45,419 bases of DNA from Candidatus Melainabacteria bacterium (GTDB lineage Bacteria > Cyanobacteriota > Vampirovibrionia > LMEP-6097). The notes beneath the pieces were generated by a model that saw nothing but the letters and a program-made list of their open reading frames with translations, was not told where the DNA came from and made no database searches. Each line of letters starts with the position of its first letter. The first letter of the stretch is position 1. The DNA lies in contig DUDT01000021.1 of assembly GCA_005110385.1 (NCBI GenBank), positions 1-45,419 of the forward strand, in the 5' to 3' direction. The position numbers and the translations under genes are program-made. This document shows, in pieces, positions 8,289 to 15,635 of this stretch.

Positions 8289-9803
8289 TTATGTACTAAC
8301 CCTATACTTCTCAGCAATTTTAAAAATATTTCCCGCCCCGACAAAAAATATTTTTTTATACTCCCGCCCCTGAATACGCTTATCAATAAGTGGTTTCAGG
8401 GTCATCGCTATATCTTTAAAATTCCCCTGCACATCAGCTTCTTTAGCTTCGCTTGCAGAGAGATTTTCATTAGGATCTAGGTATTTAACATTATTTAAAG
8501 CTACTTCTTCAGCCATCTTTTTACTATTAACGCCCTCTATATGCTGGCTACGAGCCACATAAATATCTAAAAGCAGCACGTCTATATTTTCTGGAAATTC
8601 TTTAAAAACTTTTACGAAATCACCCCAAAACTGCTGTGTTCTTTCAGGATGATGTGGCTGATATATAAAAAGTGCCTTATCTGTACTAGCTGTCAGCATA
8701 GCTTTTACAGAATCAAGCAAAGCTTTAATTTCACTTGGATGATGAGCATAGTCATCATAAATTTCTATTTTAAAAGACTGCTCACAAACTCCAAGTTCTA
8801 CGTTTTTATCGTCTACTGGTCTGTAATCTGAGTTTATAAGCTCCATGCGGCGCTGCGTACCATGGAAATCTTTAAATAGAGATTTAGCTTCCGTGACTTT
8901 AAAACCTAAAACATGAGCTACTAGAAGGCTTGCGCAGGCGTTTAATAAATTAAATTTTCCAGAGATAACTAAATCTAAATGACCAAAATCTAAAGACTGA
9001 AAATGTAGCGAACCATCTTCTAAATTTATAAATAAATCAGCTGATTTATCAGTGCTGCTGTAGCTAAAAACTTTTCCTTCTAAATCAGGTTTTTCTTTTA
9101 GAATATTCTCTGCATAAGCTTTTAGAAATGGATTATTAATGCAGACTATTTTATACTCAGCTCTATCTAAAAAATCTTTAAAGCAAGCCTGTATCTCCGC
9201 TAAGCCACCAGGATAATTTTCTAAATGATCAGCCTCTACATCAGTCACTACCGCTATATATGGTGTGGTGCGCATAAAGCTTTTATCAGATTCATCACCC
9301 TCCATCACGAAATAGCCTGATGGACCATCATTCAAGGAAGTACTTTTAGGAGCAGCTTTGCCATTAGCTTTATAATCTTTTAGTACGCCACCTACCGCAA
9401 AGCCTGGCTCTAAGCCTAGTTTAGTTAGAAGGTGCGTGGTCAGAGCTGAGGTACTAGTTTTACCATGAGTGCCTGAAATAACTATCTGTTTAGCATCCTC
9501 GCTAAGCAGGTTTAACATCTCAGAGCGGTGTATCACTGGAATATTATGCTGCTGCATAAACAGCATATCGGGGTCATCTGCTCTCACTGCGGTACTGCGA
9601 ACTACTAGATCTATGCTTTCATCTAAAGGATCATTAGTTTTATAGGAAAGATCACTTTTAGAAATTTTAAAATCAGAGTTTAATTCACCTTGTGACATTT
9701 TATCTTCCAGAATAGCGATTAAAGCTCGCATGCCGATACCCTCAGCTCCTAGAAAGCGGATGTGTTTAAAGTCTGTTAGGTTCATGGTTTTAGTCAAATT
9801 CAT
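8289..9803 (-). CDS. murC: UDP-N-acetylmuramate--L-alanine ligase
   Basis: MurC adds L-alanine to UDP-MurNAc in the cytoplasm, the first amino-acid step of peptidoglycan synthesis. Visible motifs are the N-terminal nucleotide-sugar domain (HIRFLGAEGIGMRAL, unusual beside the common GIGGIGMSAL), the ATP loop SGTHGKTSTSALTTH near residue 110, MEGDESDKSF, DVEADHLENYP, and DDYAHHPSEI opening the C-terminal domain. Residues 333-343 (KNVELGVCEQS), just before DDYAHHP, are extra compared with typical MurC and match the palindromic-element peptide found in pabB. Two in-frame Met codons (1 and 7) could start the protein. tmRNA follows on the same strand. Confidence 0.92.
   Translation of the reverse strand: MNLTKTMNLTDFKHIRFLGAEGIGMRALIAILEDKMSQGELNSDFKISKSDLSYKTNDPLDESIDLVVRSTAVRADDPDMLFMQQHNIPVIHRSEMLNLLSEDAKQIVISGTHGKTSTSALTTHLLTKLGLEPGFAVGGVLKDYKANGKAAPKSTSLNDGPSGYFVMEGDESDKSFMRTTPYIAVVTDVEADHLENYPGGLAEIQACFKDFLDRAEYKIVCINNPFLKAYAENILKEKPDLEGKVFSYSSTDKSADLFINLEDGSLHFQSLDFGHLDLVISGKFNLLNACASLLVAHVLGFKVTEAKSLFKDFHGTQRRMELINSDYRPVDDKNVELGVCEQSFKIEIYDDYAHHPSEIKALLDSVKAMLTASTDKALFIYQPHHPERTQQFWGDFVKVFKEFPENIDVLLLDIYVARSQHIEGVNSKKMAEEVALNNVKYLDPNENLSASEAKEADVQGNFKDIAMTLKPLIDKRIQGREYKKIFFVGAGNIFKIAEKYRVST
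8776..8817 (-). repeat. In-frame palindromic element copy in murC
   Basis: On the coding strand the right two thirds match the pabB type copy at 29 of 32 positions and are read in the same frame (KNVELGVCEQS). The far arm (8805-8817) has decayed, so the hairpin is no longer perfect. The element sits in a loop between the central and C-terminal domains of MurC. Confidence 0.75.
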
Positions 9804-9858
9804 GGAAGTGGTTATTATATATTACAGTAAAATAGTATTTTCTAGAATGGGCGTATAG

Positions 9859-9883
9859 CCAAACTCAAATTTCTCCGTTTCCA
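9859..9883 (-). repeat. Possible intergenic copy of the palindromic element
   Basis: CCAAACTCAAATTTCTCC on the + strand resembles CAAACTCCAATTTCTAC of the pabB copy (about 17 of 23 positions). It lies in the 84-bp gap between murC and the ATPase gene. No matching arms are visible, so this may be chance. Confidence 0.3.
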
Positions 9884-9887
9884 CTTA

Positions 9888-11096
9888 TTAGAAAATTTCT
9901 AACTTATCTATATTATTAATCCTTAATTCCTTTAACTGATAAGTCTCTGTGCCAGTATAGATCAGCTCTTCTCTAGTGAGTTCCTTACCTAAAATCTTTT
10001 TTAGATACTGAAGACTATACTGAAACTCACTAATATAGGTACTCGCTGACTTGATTTCTAGAGCAGCATAGCCCTCTTTTTTCGTTTTATAAATCAGATC
10101 TACTTCATGCTGGCGATCTTTATAGAAAAAAATATTTGGTCTCAAATGCTGATTTAGATTCCTTTTTAAAATCTCTATGACTATCAAATTCTCAAAAATA
10201 TTACCCCTTAAGCTGTGCACGAATAAATCTTCTGGTCTATTAATATTTAAAAGATAAATCAATAAACCCGTATCAATAAAATAAAGCTTCGGTGATTTAG
10301 TGAGTTGTTTATTAATATTCAAACTAAAAGGCGGCAAGAGATAAATAATGTAGCTCGCCTCTAAGACACTCAGCCACTCTTTTAAAGTCGTAGATGATAC
10401 TCCTAAATCAGAAGAGATATTAGTTAAATTTAAAGGCTGTCCTATTCTAGCTGCACAGAGTCCTAGGAATTTTTTAAAACTACTAAGATTATGAATAGCT
10501 TTAAGCTGTCTTAAATCCCTTTCTAAATAAGTCTTTATATAGTCTGCATAAAAATCAGAAGCTGGGATATTTTTATCGTAGATTCTCGGATAAAAGCCTT
10601 TAAACATCAGCTTATCAATATTTAATTTCTCATTTACAGAGGCTATTTGCTTTTTACTAGTCTTAGCTTTAAATTCTTTATGATATTTAGAATCTTTTAT
10701 TTCCTCATAACTAAAAGGTAATAGCTCAAAAACAGCTGTCCTGCCAGCTAAAGATTGATTCACTGACTCTATTAAAGAAAAATTCTGGCTGCCAGTAAGT
10801 ATAAACATCGCATCTTTTTTTCTCTCATCGACTATGACTTGAATATATGATGTTAAATGAGGAGCATTTTGAATTTCATCAATAATCACTCCATCTGAAT
10901 ATCTTGCTAAGAAGCCTTCTGGATCTTTGCTTGCGAAATTTAATTCTCTAAGATTTTCTAAATTTACGTAAGTATAATCTGGAAATAAATTTCTAAGTAA
11001 AGTAGTCTTACCAGACTGCCTAGGACCAGTTAGCGTAAGTACTGGATACTTCTTAGCTAGTTTTAAAATACTTTTACTAATGCTGCGTTTTAGCAT
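9888..11096 (-). CDS. AAA-type ATPase with DUF4143 domain
   Basis: The N-terminal half is a P-loop ATPase: Walker A GPRQSGKTTLL at about residues 24-34, Walker B GVIIDEIQNAP at about 69-79, sensor-like ILTGSQNFSL. The C-terminal half is DUF4143, with the HEVDLIYKTK and AALEIKSAS strands that recall a PD-(D/E)XK nuclease-like core. This is the archaeal-type ATPase/DUF4143 family, widespread, often mobile, and without an established role. At 402 aa it is full length. It is divergent from folD across a spacer holding a 43-bp palindrome, which could be its own operator. Confidence 0.85.
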   Translation of the reverse strand: MLKRSISKSILKLAKKYPVLTLTGPRQSGKTTLLRNLFPDYTYVNLENLRELNFASKDPEGFLARYSDGVIIDEIQNAPHLTSYIQVIVDERKKDAMFILTGSQNFSLIESVNQSLAGRTAVFELLPFSYEEIKDSKYHKEFKAKTSKKQIASVNEKLNIDKLMFKGFYPRIYDKNIPASDFYADYIKTYLERDLRQLKAIHNLSSFKKFLGLCAARIGQPLNLTNISSDLGVSSTTLKEWLSVLEASYIIYLLPPFSLNINKQLTKSPKLYFIDTGLLIYLLNINRPEDLFVHSLRGNIFENLIVIEILKRNLNQHLRPNIFFYKDRQHEVDLIYKTKKEGYAALEIKSASTYISEFQYSLQYLKKILGKELTREELIYTGTETYQLKELRINNIDKLEIF

Positions 11097-11128
11097 AAAT
11101 CCTGTGAATACTTAGATTATGCCACATT

Positions 11129-11171
11129 ATTTTTACTAAATCTCAAGTCAAACTTGAAATTTAGTAAAAAT
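11129..11171. repeat. 43-bp palindrome in the ATPase/folD divergent spacer
   Basis: Two 20-base arms (ATTTTTACTAAATCTCAAGT and its near-exact complement, one mismatch) flank a 3-base CAA loop. It lies between two divergent start codons, 32 bases before the ATPase start and 59 before folD. It has no T-tail and is not placed to end any gene. An operator, a cruciform or a fossil mobile element are all possible. Confidence 0.65.
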
Positions 11172-11230
11172 TCTGAGGTATCAGAAAACTTTATGAATTA
11201 TTTCACTCGCTAAAGCTAAAATCTCTTAAT

Positions 11231-12163
11231 ATGCTAGAAGCTGCTCAAATAATTGATGGTAAGAAAATTTCTGCTGAAATTAAAGAAGAATTAAAGAAAA
11301 AAATCAGTGGATTTTTAACTGTTTCCGACGAAAACAAGCTTGATGAGAGATTTTCAAGACCTCCTTGCCTTGCGGTGATTTTAGTCGGTGATGACCCTGC
11401 TAGTCACTATTACGTGAGTAGTAAAGAGAAGTCGTGCGAAACAGTCGGTATTAAATCTATAAAAAAAATTATGGCTGCGAGCATTTCTAAGGAAGAACTG
11501 CTACAGCAGATAGCTGAGTTCAATAAAGATCAAGGAGTTGATGGTATTCTCTTACAGTTACCCCTACCAGAACATTTAAGAGAATTTACTCAAGATATAG
11601 TAGATTCTATATCTGTAGATAAAGATGTAGATGGTCTGACGACAGCTAATCTAGGTAGATTACTCTCTAATTCTAAATCTGCGATACATCCTTGCACTCC
11701 AAAAGGCTGTATGGAGTTATTAAAAAGGTACGGTATTAAGACCGAGGGTAAAAGAGTTTTAGTTATAGGACGTAGTACCCTAGTTGGTTTGCCGATTTCG
11801 ATTCTTTTAAATCAGGCTAATGCCACTGTTACTATGGCTCATAGCCGCACGGTTAACCTAGAAGAAGAATGTAAAAGTGCAGATATCATAGTCGCAGCGA
11901 TTGGTAAACCTAATTATATTCAAGGTTCATGGTTAAAGCCTGGAGTCGTAGTAATAGATGTCGGTATTAATGCTGTGATGCAAGTACAAGCAGATGGCAG
12001 TGAACTCAAAAAAATAGTCGGGGATGTAGATTTTAAAACTGCTTCTGAAAAAGCTTCTTTTATCACGCCAGTACCAGGTGGAGTCGGGTTAATGACGGTG
12101 GCGATGCTTTTATCTAATACGGTGGAATTGTATTTAAGGAAGATAGTTTATAATTTAAACTGA
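11231..12163 (+). CDS. folD: Bifunctional methylene-THF dehydrogenase / methenyl-THF cyclohydrolase
   Basis: FolD interconverts 5,10-methylene-THF and 10-formyl-THF with NADP+. Motifs are in order: ILVGDDPASHYYVSSKEKSC with the catalytic Lys, GILLQLPLPEHL, DKDVDGLT, PCTPKGCMELL, the dinucleotide-binding VLVIGRSTLVGLPISILL, VVIDVGIN and TPVPGGVGLMTVAMLL. At 310 aa it is slightly longer than usual (about 285). The extra residues lie near 28-46 (SDENKLDERFSRPP), where most FolD proteins have a short loop. ndhC follows after 2 bases, so the two are probably cotranscribed. Confidence 0.96.
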   Translation: MLEAAQIIDGKKISAEIKEELKKKISGFLTVSDENKLDERFSRPPCLAVILVGDDPASHYYVSSKEKSCETVGIKSIKKIMAASISKEELLQQIAEFNKDQGVDGILLQLPLPEHLREFTQDIVDSISVDKDVDGLTTANLGRLLSNSKSAIHPCTPKGCMELLKRYGIKTEGKRVLVIGRSTLVGLPISILLNQANATVTMAHSRTVNLEEECKSADIIVAAIGKPNYIQGSWLKPGVVVIDVGINAVMQVQADGSELKKIVGDVDFKTASEKASFITPVPGGVGLMTVAMLLSNTVELYLRKIVYNLN

Positions 12164-12165
12164 TC

Positions 12166-12552
12166 ATGGAAACTGGACAAATAGGAATTATCTCTGTAGT
12201 AGCTATTCTAAATGGCTTATTTTTACTTGGCTTGAGTATCGCAATTCAGAGAATATGTGGCATTTACAGCCCTGGTGCTGTTAAGAATGACACCTATGAG
12301 TGCGGCATGAAATCTGAGATGGAGAGCCAAGTCCAGTTCGACATTAAATACTATCTCTTTGCGATCATGTTTATAATTTTTGATGTAGAGTTCGTTTTTT
12401 TAATGCCGTGGGCTAGTTTATTTACCTTTATGGAAGCGGGTACTAGAGGCTTTATAATATTCGAGGCTTTTATATTTGTAGCGATTCTTCTAATAGGTTT
12501 ACTTTATGCATGGAAGAAGGGTGCTCTGGATTGGAACCAAGAGTCAGTTTAG
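12166..12552 (+). CDS. ndhC: NDH-1 subunit 3 (NuoA/NdhC)
   Basis: This is a small membrane subunit of respiratory complex I, with three predicted helices (residues about 8-28, 65-85, 92-112). The family signature TYECGM and the QFDIKYYLFAIMFIIFDVEFVFLMPWA segment are intact. The C-terminus YAWKKGALDWNQ is close to cyanobacterial NdhC rather than to proteobacterial NuoA, one of the best lineage hints in the window. No other NDH-1 subunit is nearby, so the complex is encoded in pieces. The last 83 bases overlap the convergent hypothetical gene. Confidence 0.93.
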   Translation: METGQIGIISVVAILNGLFLLGLSIAIQRICGIYSPGAVKNDTYECGMKSEMESQVQFDIKYYLFAIMFIIFDVEFVFLMPWASLFTFMEAGTRGFIIFEAFIFVAILLIGLLYAWKKGALDWNQESV

Positions 12553-13474
12553 GACTAGATTCCAGATATTGATTTTTTAATTTATTTTTTTCGATATCGT
12601 TATTTGTTGAATTTTCTATTTGTTGTCTTGCTGATTGAGCTTTTACGGCAGTACTCATTAACACTATTCGTAGTACCCCTGCGATAAGAGGTGACGGTAT
12701 AAGTTTTTTTGCCTGAGAGCTGTTTAGCATCTCAGCAAGTGAATCAGCCATAGCTACGGCAAGCGTGCTGAGATGCTTTCTTTTAAAGGCTAGCCTAATT
12801 TTTTCACCTAAGACTTTAAGGTGAGCTATAGGATCAGTAGTGCTTAGTTTCTCTGAGTAAGACCAGGCTATAATCCCTTGATATAGAAAATATGAACCCA
12901 TGTAGGCAAATTTACTTTTGATGGCTTCTGTGACCTTCCTCGCAAGTCCGTGAGCCTTTCTAATGTCCCTAGTACCAGGATAGCCGACCTCTTTATCAAG
13001 GAATAAGGAGGCAACTGTTATGACACTAGTGCGAAGCCATCTGTTCCATTTGATTTCGTTTTCATAAATTCCATAAACTTTTTCTTTAATGAAATTTACA
13101 AGAGGTGAAATTTTATTCTGATAAAAGCTTGGTAGAGATTCAGGCACATAAGAATTTTTATCATGAGAAAATTCATAATTAGTTCCAGCGAGCATAGATT
13201 TATGAAAAAGCATGTAGATTAAAGAAGAACTGTAGGCTGCAGCAGCTGAGCCGATTTTAGATCCTAGAAAACCTTCACCAATAATTTGTGCAACTTTCTG
13301 CATAGCAGCAGGTACGAATTGGCTTTCGAAAGTATCGTGAGCTTTTTTTGCGATGCTCTGCTCACTAGCTTGATCTGCTTTTTCGACATCATAAGCTGTA
13401 CAAGCGACGATCTGCCCAGCCTGAGCGACGCTCAAAGACATGCCTATATTTGCAGCTAGTGTAGCTAAACGCAT
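12470..13474 (-). CDS. Hypothetical protein, 334 aa, overlapping ndhC
   Basis: I do not recognise this family. The N-terminus (MRLATLAANIGMSLSVAQAG) is weakly signal-like. Further in there are hydrophobic stretches (KIGSAAAAYSSSLIYMLF, VITVASLFLDKEV) in an otherwise basic, helical protein. The stop codon lies inside ndhC on the opposite strand, so the last 28 residues overlap it tail to tail. A frame this long without stops, and amino-acid use like its neighbours, favour a real gene. A TAA-ending shorter form cannot be excluded if the overlap is an extension caused by a lost stop. Confidence 0.6.
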   Translation of the reverse strand: MRLATLAANIGMSLSVAQAGQIVACTAYDVEKADQASEQSIAKKAHDTFESQFVPAAMQKVAQIIGEGFLGSKIGSAAAAYSSSLIYMLFHKSMLAGTNYEFSHDKNSYVPESLPSFYQNKISPLVNFIKEKVYGIYENEIKWNRWLRTSVITVASLFLDKEVGYPGTRDIRKAHGLARKVTEAIKSKFAYMGSYFLYQGIIAWSYSEKLSTTDPIAHLKVLGEKIRLAFKRKHLSTLAVAMADSLAEMLNSSQAKKLIPSPLIAGVLRIVLMSTAVKAQSARQQIENSTNNDIEKNKLKNQYLESSPKLTLGSNPEHPSSMHKVNLLEESLQI

Positions 13475-13552
13475 TTTTGCTTTTGTTAACTGAGCCGAAT
13501 AATTAGTTTATGAGACTAGAGTATTAAAAAGCAAGAATAATTATAAACAAAC

Positions 13553-13587
13553 AAAAAAAAGAGCCCTCGGCAAGAGGACTCTTTTTA
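13553..13587 (-). terminator. Rho-independent terminator of the HU gene
   Basis: On the - strand, AGAGTCCTC and GAGGGCTCT form a 9-bp stem with one mismatch and a 5-nt loop, followed by eight T. It begins about 23 bases after the HU stop codon. Confidence 0.85.
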
Positions 13588-13609
13588 AAGTACTTATTAG
13601 GTAAGCTTC

Positions 13610-14011
13610 TTACTTAGTAGCTTTTTTCTTAGCAACTACTTTTTTAGCAACTGCTTTTTTTGCAGCAGCTGGAGCTTTTTTAGCAACAGCTGGTTTTTTC
13701 TTAGCAACTGGTTTCTTGATGCCAGGTGCTTTGCCTGTTTGTACAGCAGCTTTGAATTCAGATCCAGCAGAGAAAGCAGGTGTTTTCTTAGCAGGGATTT
13801 TAATTCTTTCAGTAGGCTTCTGTGGATTTACACCAATTCTAGCTTTTCTTTTTCTAGCTTCGAAAGTACCGAAACCAACTAAAGTTACTTTACGTCCTTT
13901 AGTGATTTCTTCTACGATTACAGCAAGAATAGCTTTTAGAGCGCTGTCAACGTCTACTTTTGATAGACCAGTTCCTTCAGCTACTTTTTCAATTAATTCA
14001 GATTTGTTCAT
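13610..14011 (-). CDS. hup: HU-family DNA-binding protein with Lys/Ala-rich C-terminal tail
   Basis: Residues 1-92 are a complete HU fold: NKSELIEKVAEGTGLSKVDVDSAL, VTLVGFGTFEARKRKARIGVNPQ with the DNA-bending arm, and KIPAKKTPAFSAGSEFKAAV. Ordinary HU stops here at about 90 residues. This one adds some 40 residues made almost only of Lys, Ala, Val and Pro (repeats such as VAKK, PAAAKK), like eukaryotic histone H1 tails and the tails of some actinobacterial and other bacterial HU proteins. The tail should add non-specific DNA binding. An AGGAG-like site (ATAGGAGAAAAAC) precedes the ATG. rsmD lies upstream on the same strand, 117 bases away. Confidence 0.95.
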   Translation of the reverse strand: MNKSELIEKVAEGTGLSKVDVDSALKAILAVIVEEITKGRKVTLVGFGTFEARKRKARIGVNPQKPTERIKIPAKKTPAFSAGSEFKAAVQTGKAPGIKKPVAKKKPAVAKKAPAAAKKAVAKKVVAKKKATK

Positions 14012-14128
14012 TTGTTTTTCTCCTATTGTTTACTAAACCCAATCGATGACCATCTTTAAATAGTCTCAAAAATAGTTTACTAGGAAGTTATTTTTGTGTA
14101 AACCATTTCCGAAGGAAATTTCTCAAAA

Positions 14129-14722
14129 TTATTTTTCTGTATCGCTGGTATAGAAAAAAATTGAGCTATCTCCATACTCTTTTTTCTTCACTAATTCTAA
14201 ATGGCTTAAACATCCATCAAATGATTGATCCAGCCAGTTTCCGCTCCCTGACTCAATTACAAGCAAACCATGCTCTGATAAAAGTTTTCCTTCAAAAATA
14301 TTTTCGACGATTTTTTGGAATTTTTTTGGAGGCAGTGAGTAAGGGGGGTCTAAGAAAATAATTTCAAAATTATTTCTAGATAATTTCTTTATTGCTGCTT
14401 CGGCCGTTAAAGGAAAGATCTTGGCCGAGGTATTTAATTGTAAATTTTGGATATTGGCCTTAATAAGCTTTGTGCATTTAGGATCTCTTTCGATAAATAA
14501 AACTGATTTAGCAGAATTACTCATAAACTCGAATCCTACTGCACCTGTTCCAGCGAAAATATCTAAAACTTTTATTTCTGAAAAATTAAAATCAAAATAC
14601 GAAAGGCAAGTATTTATAATGGCCTCGCGGATTAAAGACTGTGTGGGTCTAAGTTCCCGAGCATTATCCGTTGTTGCGAGGGTTTTTCCTCTGAATTTTC
14701 CACTTACTAGTTTTAGTCCCAC
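14129..14722 (-). CDS. rsmD: 16S rRNA (guanine(966)-N(2))-methyltransferase
   Basis: RsmD methylates G966 of 16S rRNA on the 30S subunit. The N-terminal GKFRGKTL and LRPTQSLIREAIIN, the SAM motif VLDIFAGTGAVGFEF, and the catalytic EIIFLDPPYSLPP (DPPY) are all present. Length (197 aa) is typical. It is divergent from the response regulator, with only 35 bases between the starts, so the two promoters must overlap or lie inside the genes. Confidence 0.93.
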   Translation of the reverse strand: MGLKLVSGKFRGKTLATTDNARELRPTQSLIREAIINTCLSYFDFNFSEIKVLDIFAGTGAVGFEFMSNSAKSVLFIERDPKCTKLIKANIQNLQLNTSAKIFPLTAEAAIKKLSRNNFEIIFLDPPYSLPPKKFQKIVENIFEGKLLSEHGLLVIESGSGNWLDQSFDGCLSHLELVKKKEYGDSSIFFYTSDTEK

Positions 14723-14757
14723 GTTAACGCTTAATGATAAAATGGCGATAGGTTAAT

Positions 14758-15144
14758 ATGGGCGAAAAAATTAAAATTTTAATTGCTGATGATGAGGATT
14801 CGCTAAGAACTCTCGTGAGAGCGGTTCTCGAAGCAGAGGATAAATACATCATAGAGGAAGCCATAGATGGCGATGAGGTAATGATTAGGGTTAAAGCTGA
14901 TAAGCCAGACCTGTTGATCTTAGATATCATGATGCCAGGTCAGTCTGGTTTTGAGGTATGTGAAAAGATTAAACAAACTCCAGAACTTAAAGATATTAAA
15001 GTAATTATTCTTACTGCTAAAGGGCAGGCTACAGAAGAGAAGTGGGCTCAGTCTATAGGAGCAGATCACTTTATTTCTAAACCGTTTAGTCCTTTAGAAT
15101 TACTCGAATTAGTGAATAGCGTAACTTCTAAAGCGAGTACTTAA
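14758..15144 (+). CDS. CheY-like single-domain response regulator
   Basis: The 128-residue protein is one receiver domain. The acidic pair (DDED near residues 11-14), the phospho-acceptor Asp in LLILDIMMPGQSG, the conserved Thr in VIILTAKG and the Lys in FISKPFSPLEL are all present. There is no output domain and no histidine kinase in the window, so its partner is elsewhere. aroQ follows after 35 bases on the same strand. Confidence 0.92.
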   Translation: MGEKIKILIADDEDSLRTLVRAVLEAEDKYIIEEAIDGDEVMIRVKADKPDLLILDIMMPGQSGFEVCEKIKQTPELKDIKVIILTAKGQATEEKWAQSIGADHFISKPFSPLELLELVNSVTSKAST

Positions 15145-15179
15145 TTGGGTTCTAAAATTAAGTTTCAATTTTTAAGCAG

Positions 15180-15635
15180 ATGAAAATTCTAGTTATTCAT
15201 GGTCCTAATTTAAATATGCTTGGCAAAAGAGAACCAGAATATTATGGCTCAGAGACCTTGCTTGACATTAATCAGCAGCTTATAGAACTTGCGGCTACAG
15301 CTAATTTAGAGATAGAAACATTTCAGTCGAATATCGAAGGTGAATTAGTTTCTAAGATTCAAGAAGCTGGAAACGCAGGAATTGAAGATTGCGAGCAGTC
15401 CCAGCAGACGAAAGGTATCATCCTGAACGCAGGCGCTTATACGCATACGAGTATTGCTCTTAGAGACGCTATTTCATCTATAAAAGTTCCCGTGATAGAA
15501 GTACATTTATCTAATATTCATGCCAGAGAAGATTTTAGACACACCTCGATGATAGCGGCTGTCTGTAAGGGGCAGATATCTGGCTTCGCTGCTAAAAGTT
15601 ATATCCTTGCTTTGAAATATTTTATTGATGGATAG
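15180..15635 (+). CDS. aroQ: 3-dehydroquinate dehydratase, type II
   Basis: AroQ is the third step of the shikimate pathway, leading to chorismate (substrate of PabB here). The motifs [20 protein letters not shown] with the catalytic Tyr, [18 protein letters not shown], and [17 protein letters not shown] with the catalytic His are intact. The protein is 151 aa. Residues 64-74 ([11 protein letters not shown]), in the loop between SKIQEA and GIILNAG, are extra compared with usual AroQ and match the palindromic-element peptide. The stop overlaps the start of the radical SAM gene by 8 bases, which suggests translational coupling. Confidence 0.95.
   Translation: MKILVIHGPNLNMLGKREPEYYGSETLLDINQQLIELAATANLEIETFQSNIEGELVSKIQEAGNAGIEDCEQSQQTKGIILNAGAYTHTSIALRDAISSIKVPVIEVHLSNIHAREDFRHTSMIAAVCKGQISGFAAKSYILALKYFIDG
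15372..15400 (+). repeat. In-frame palindromic element copy in aroQ
   Basis: The right arm is 12 of 13 identical to the pabB copy (ATTGCGAGCAGTC, followed by the same CCA) and the central part matches at 12 of 16. The left arm is not recognisable. The reading frame equals that in pabB and murC ([10 protein letters not shown]). Confidence 0.65.

Noticed and set aside
11266-11370. FolD extra loop (SDENKLDERFSRPP) as an element copy
   Set aside because: The stretch is extra against most FolD proteins, but its DNA and frame do not match the element.
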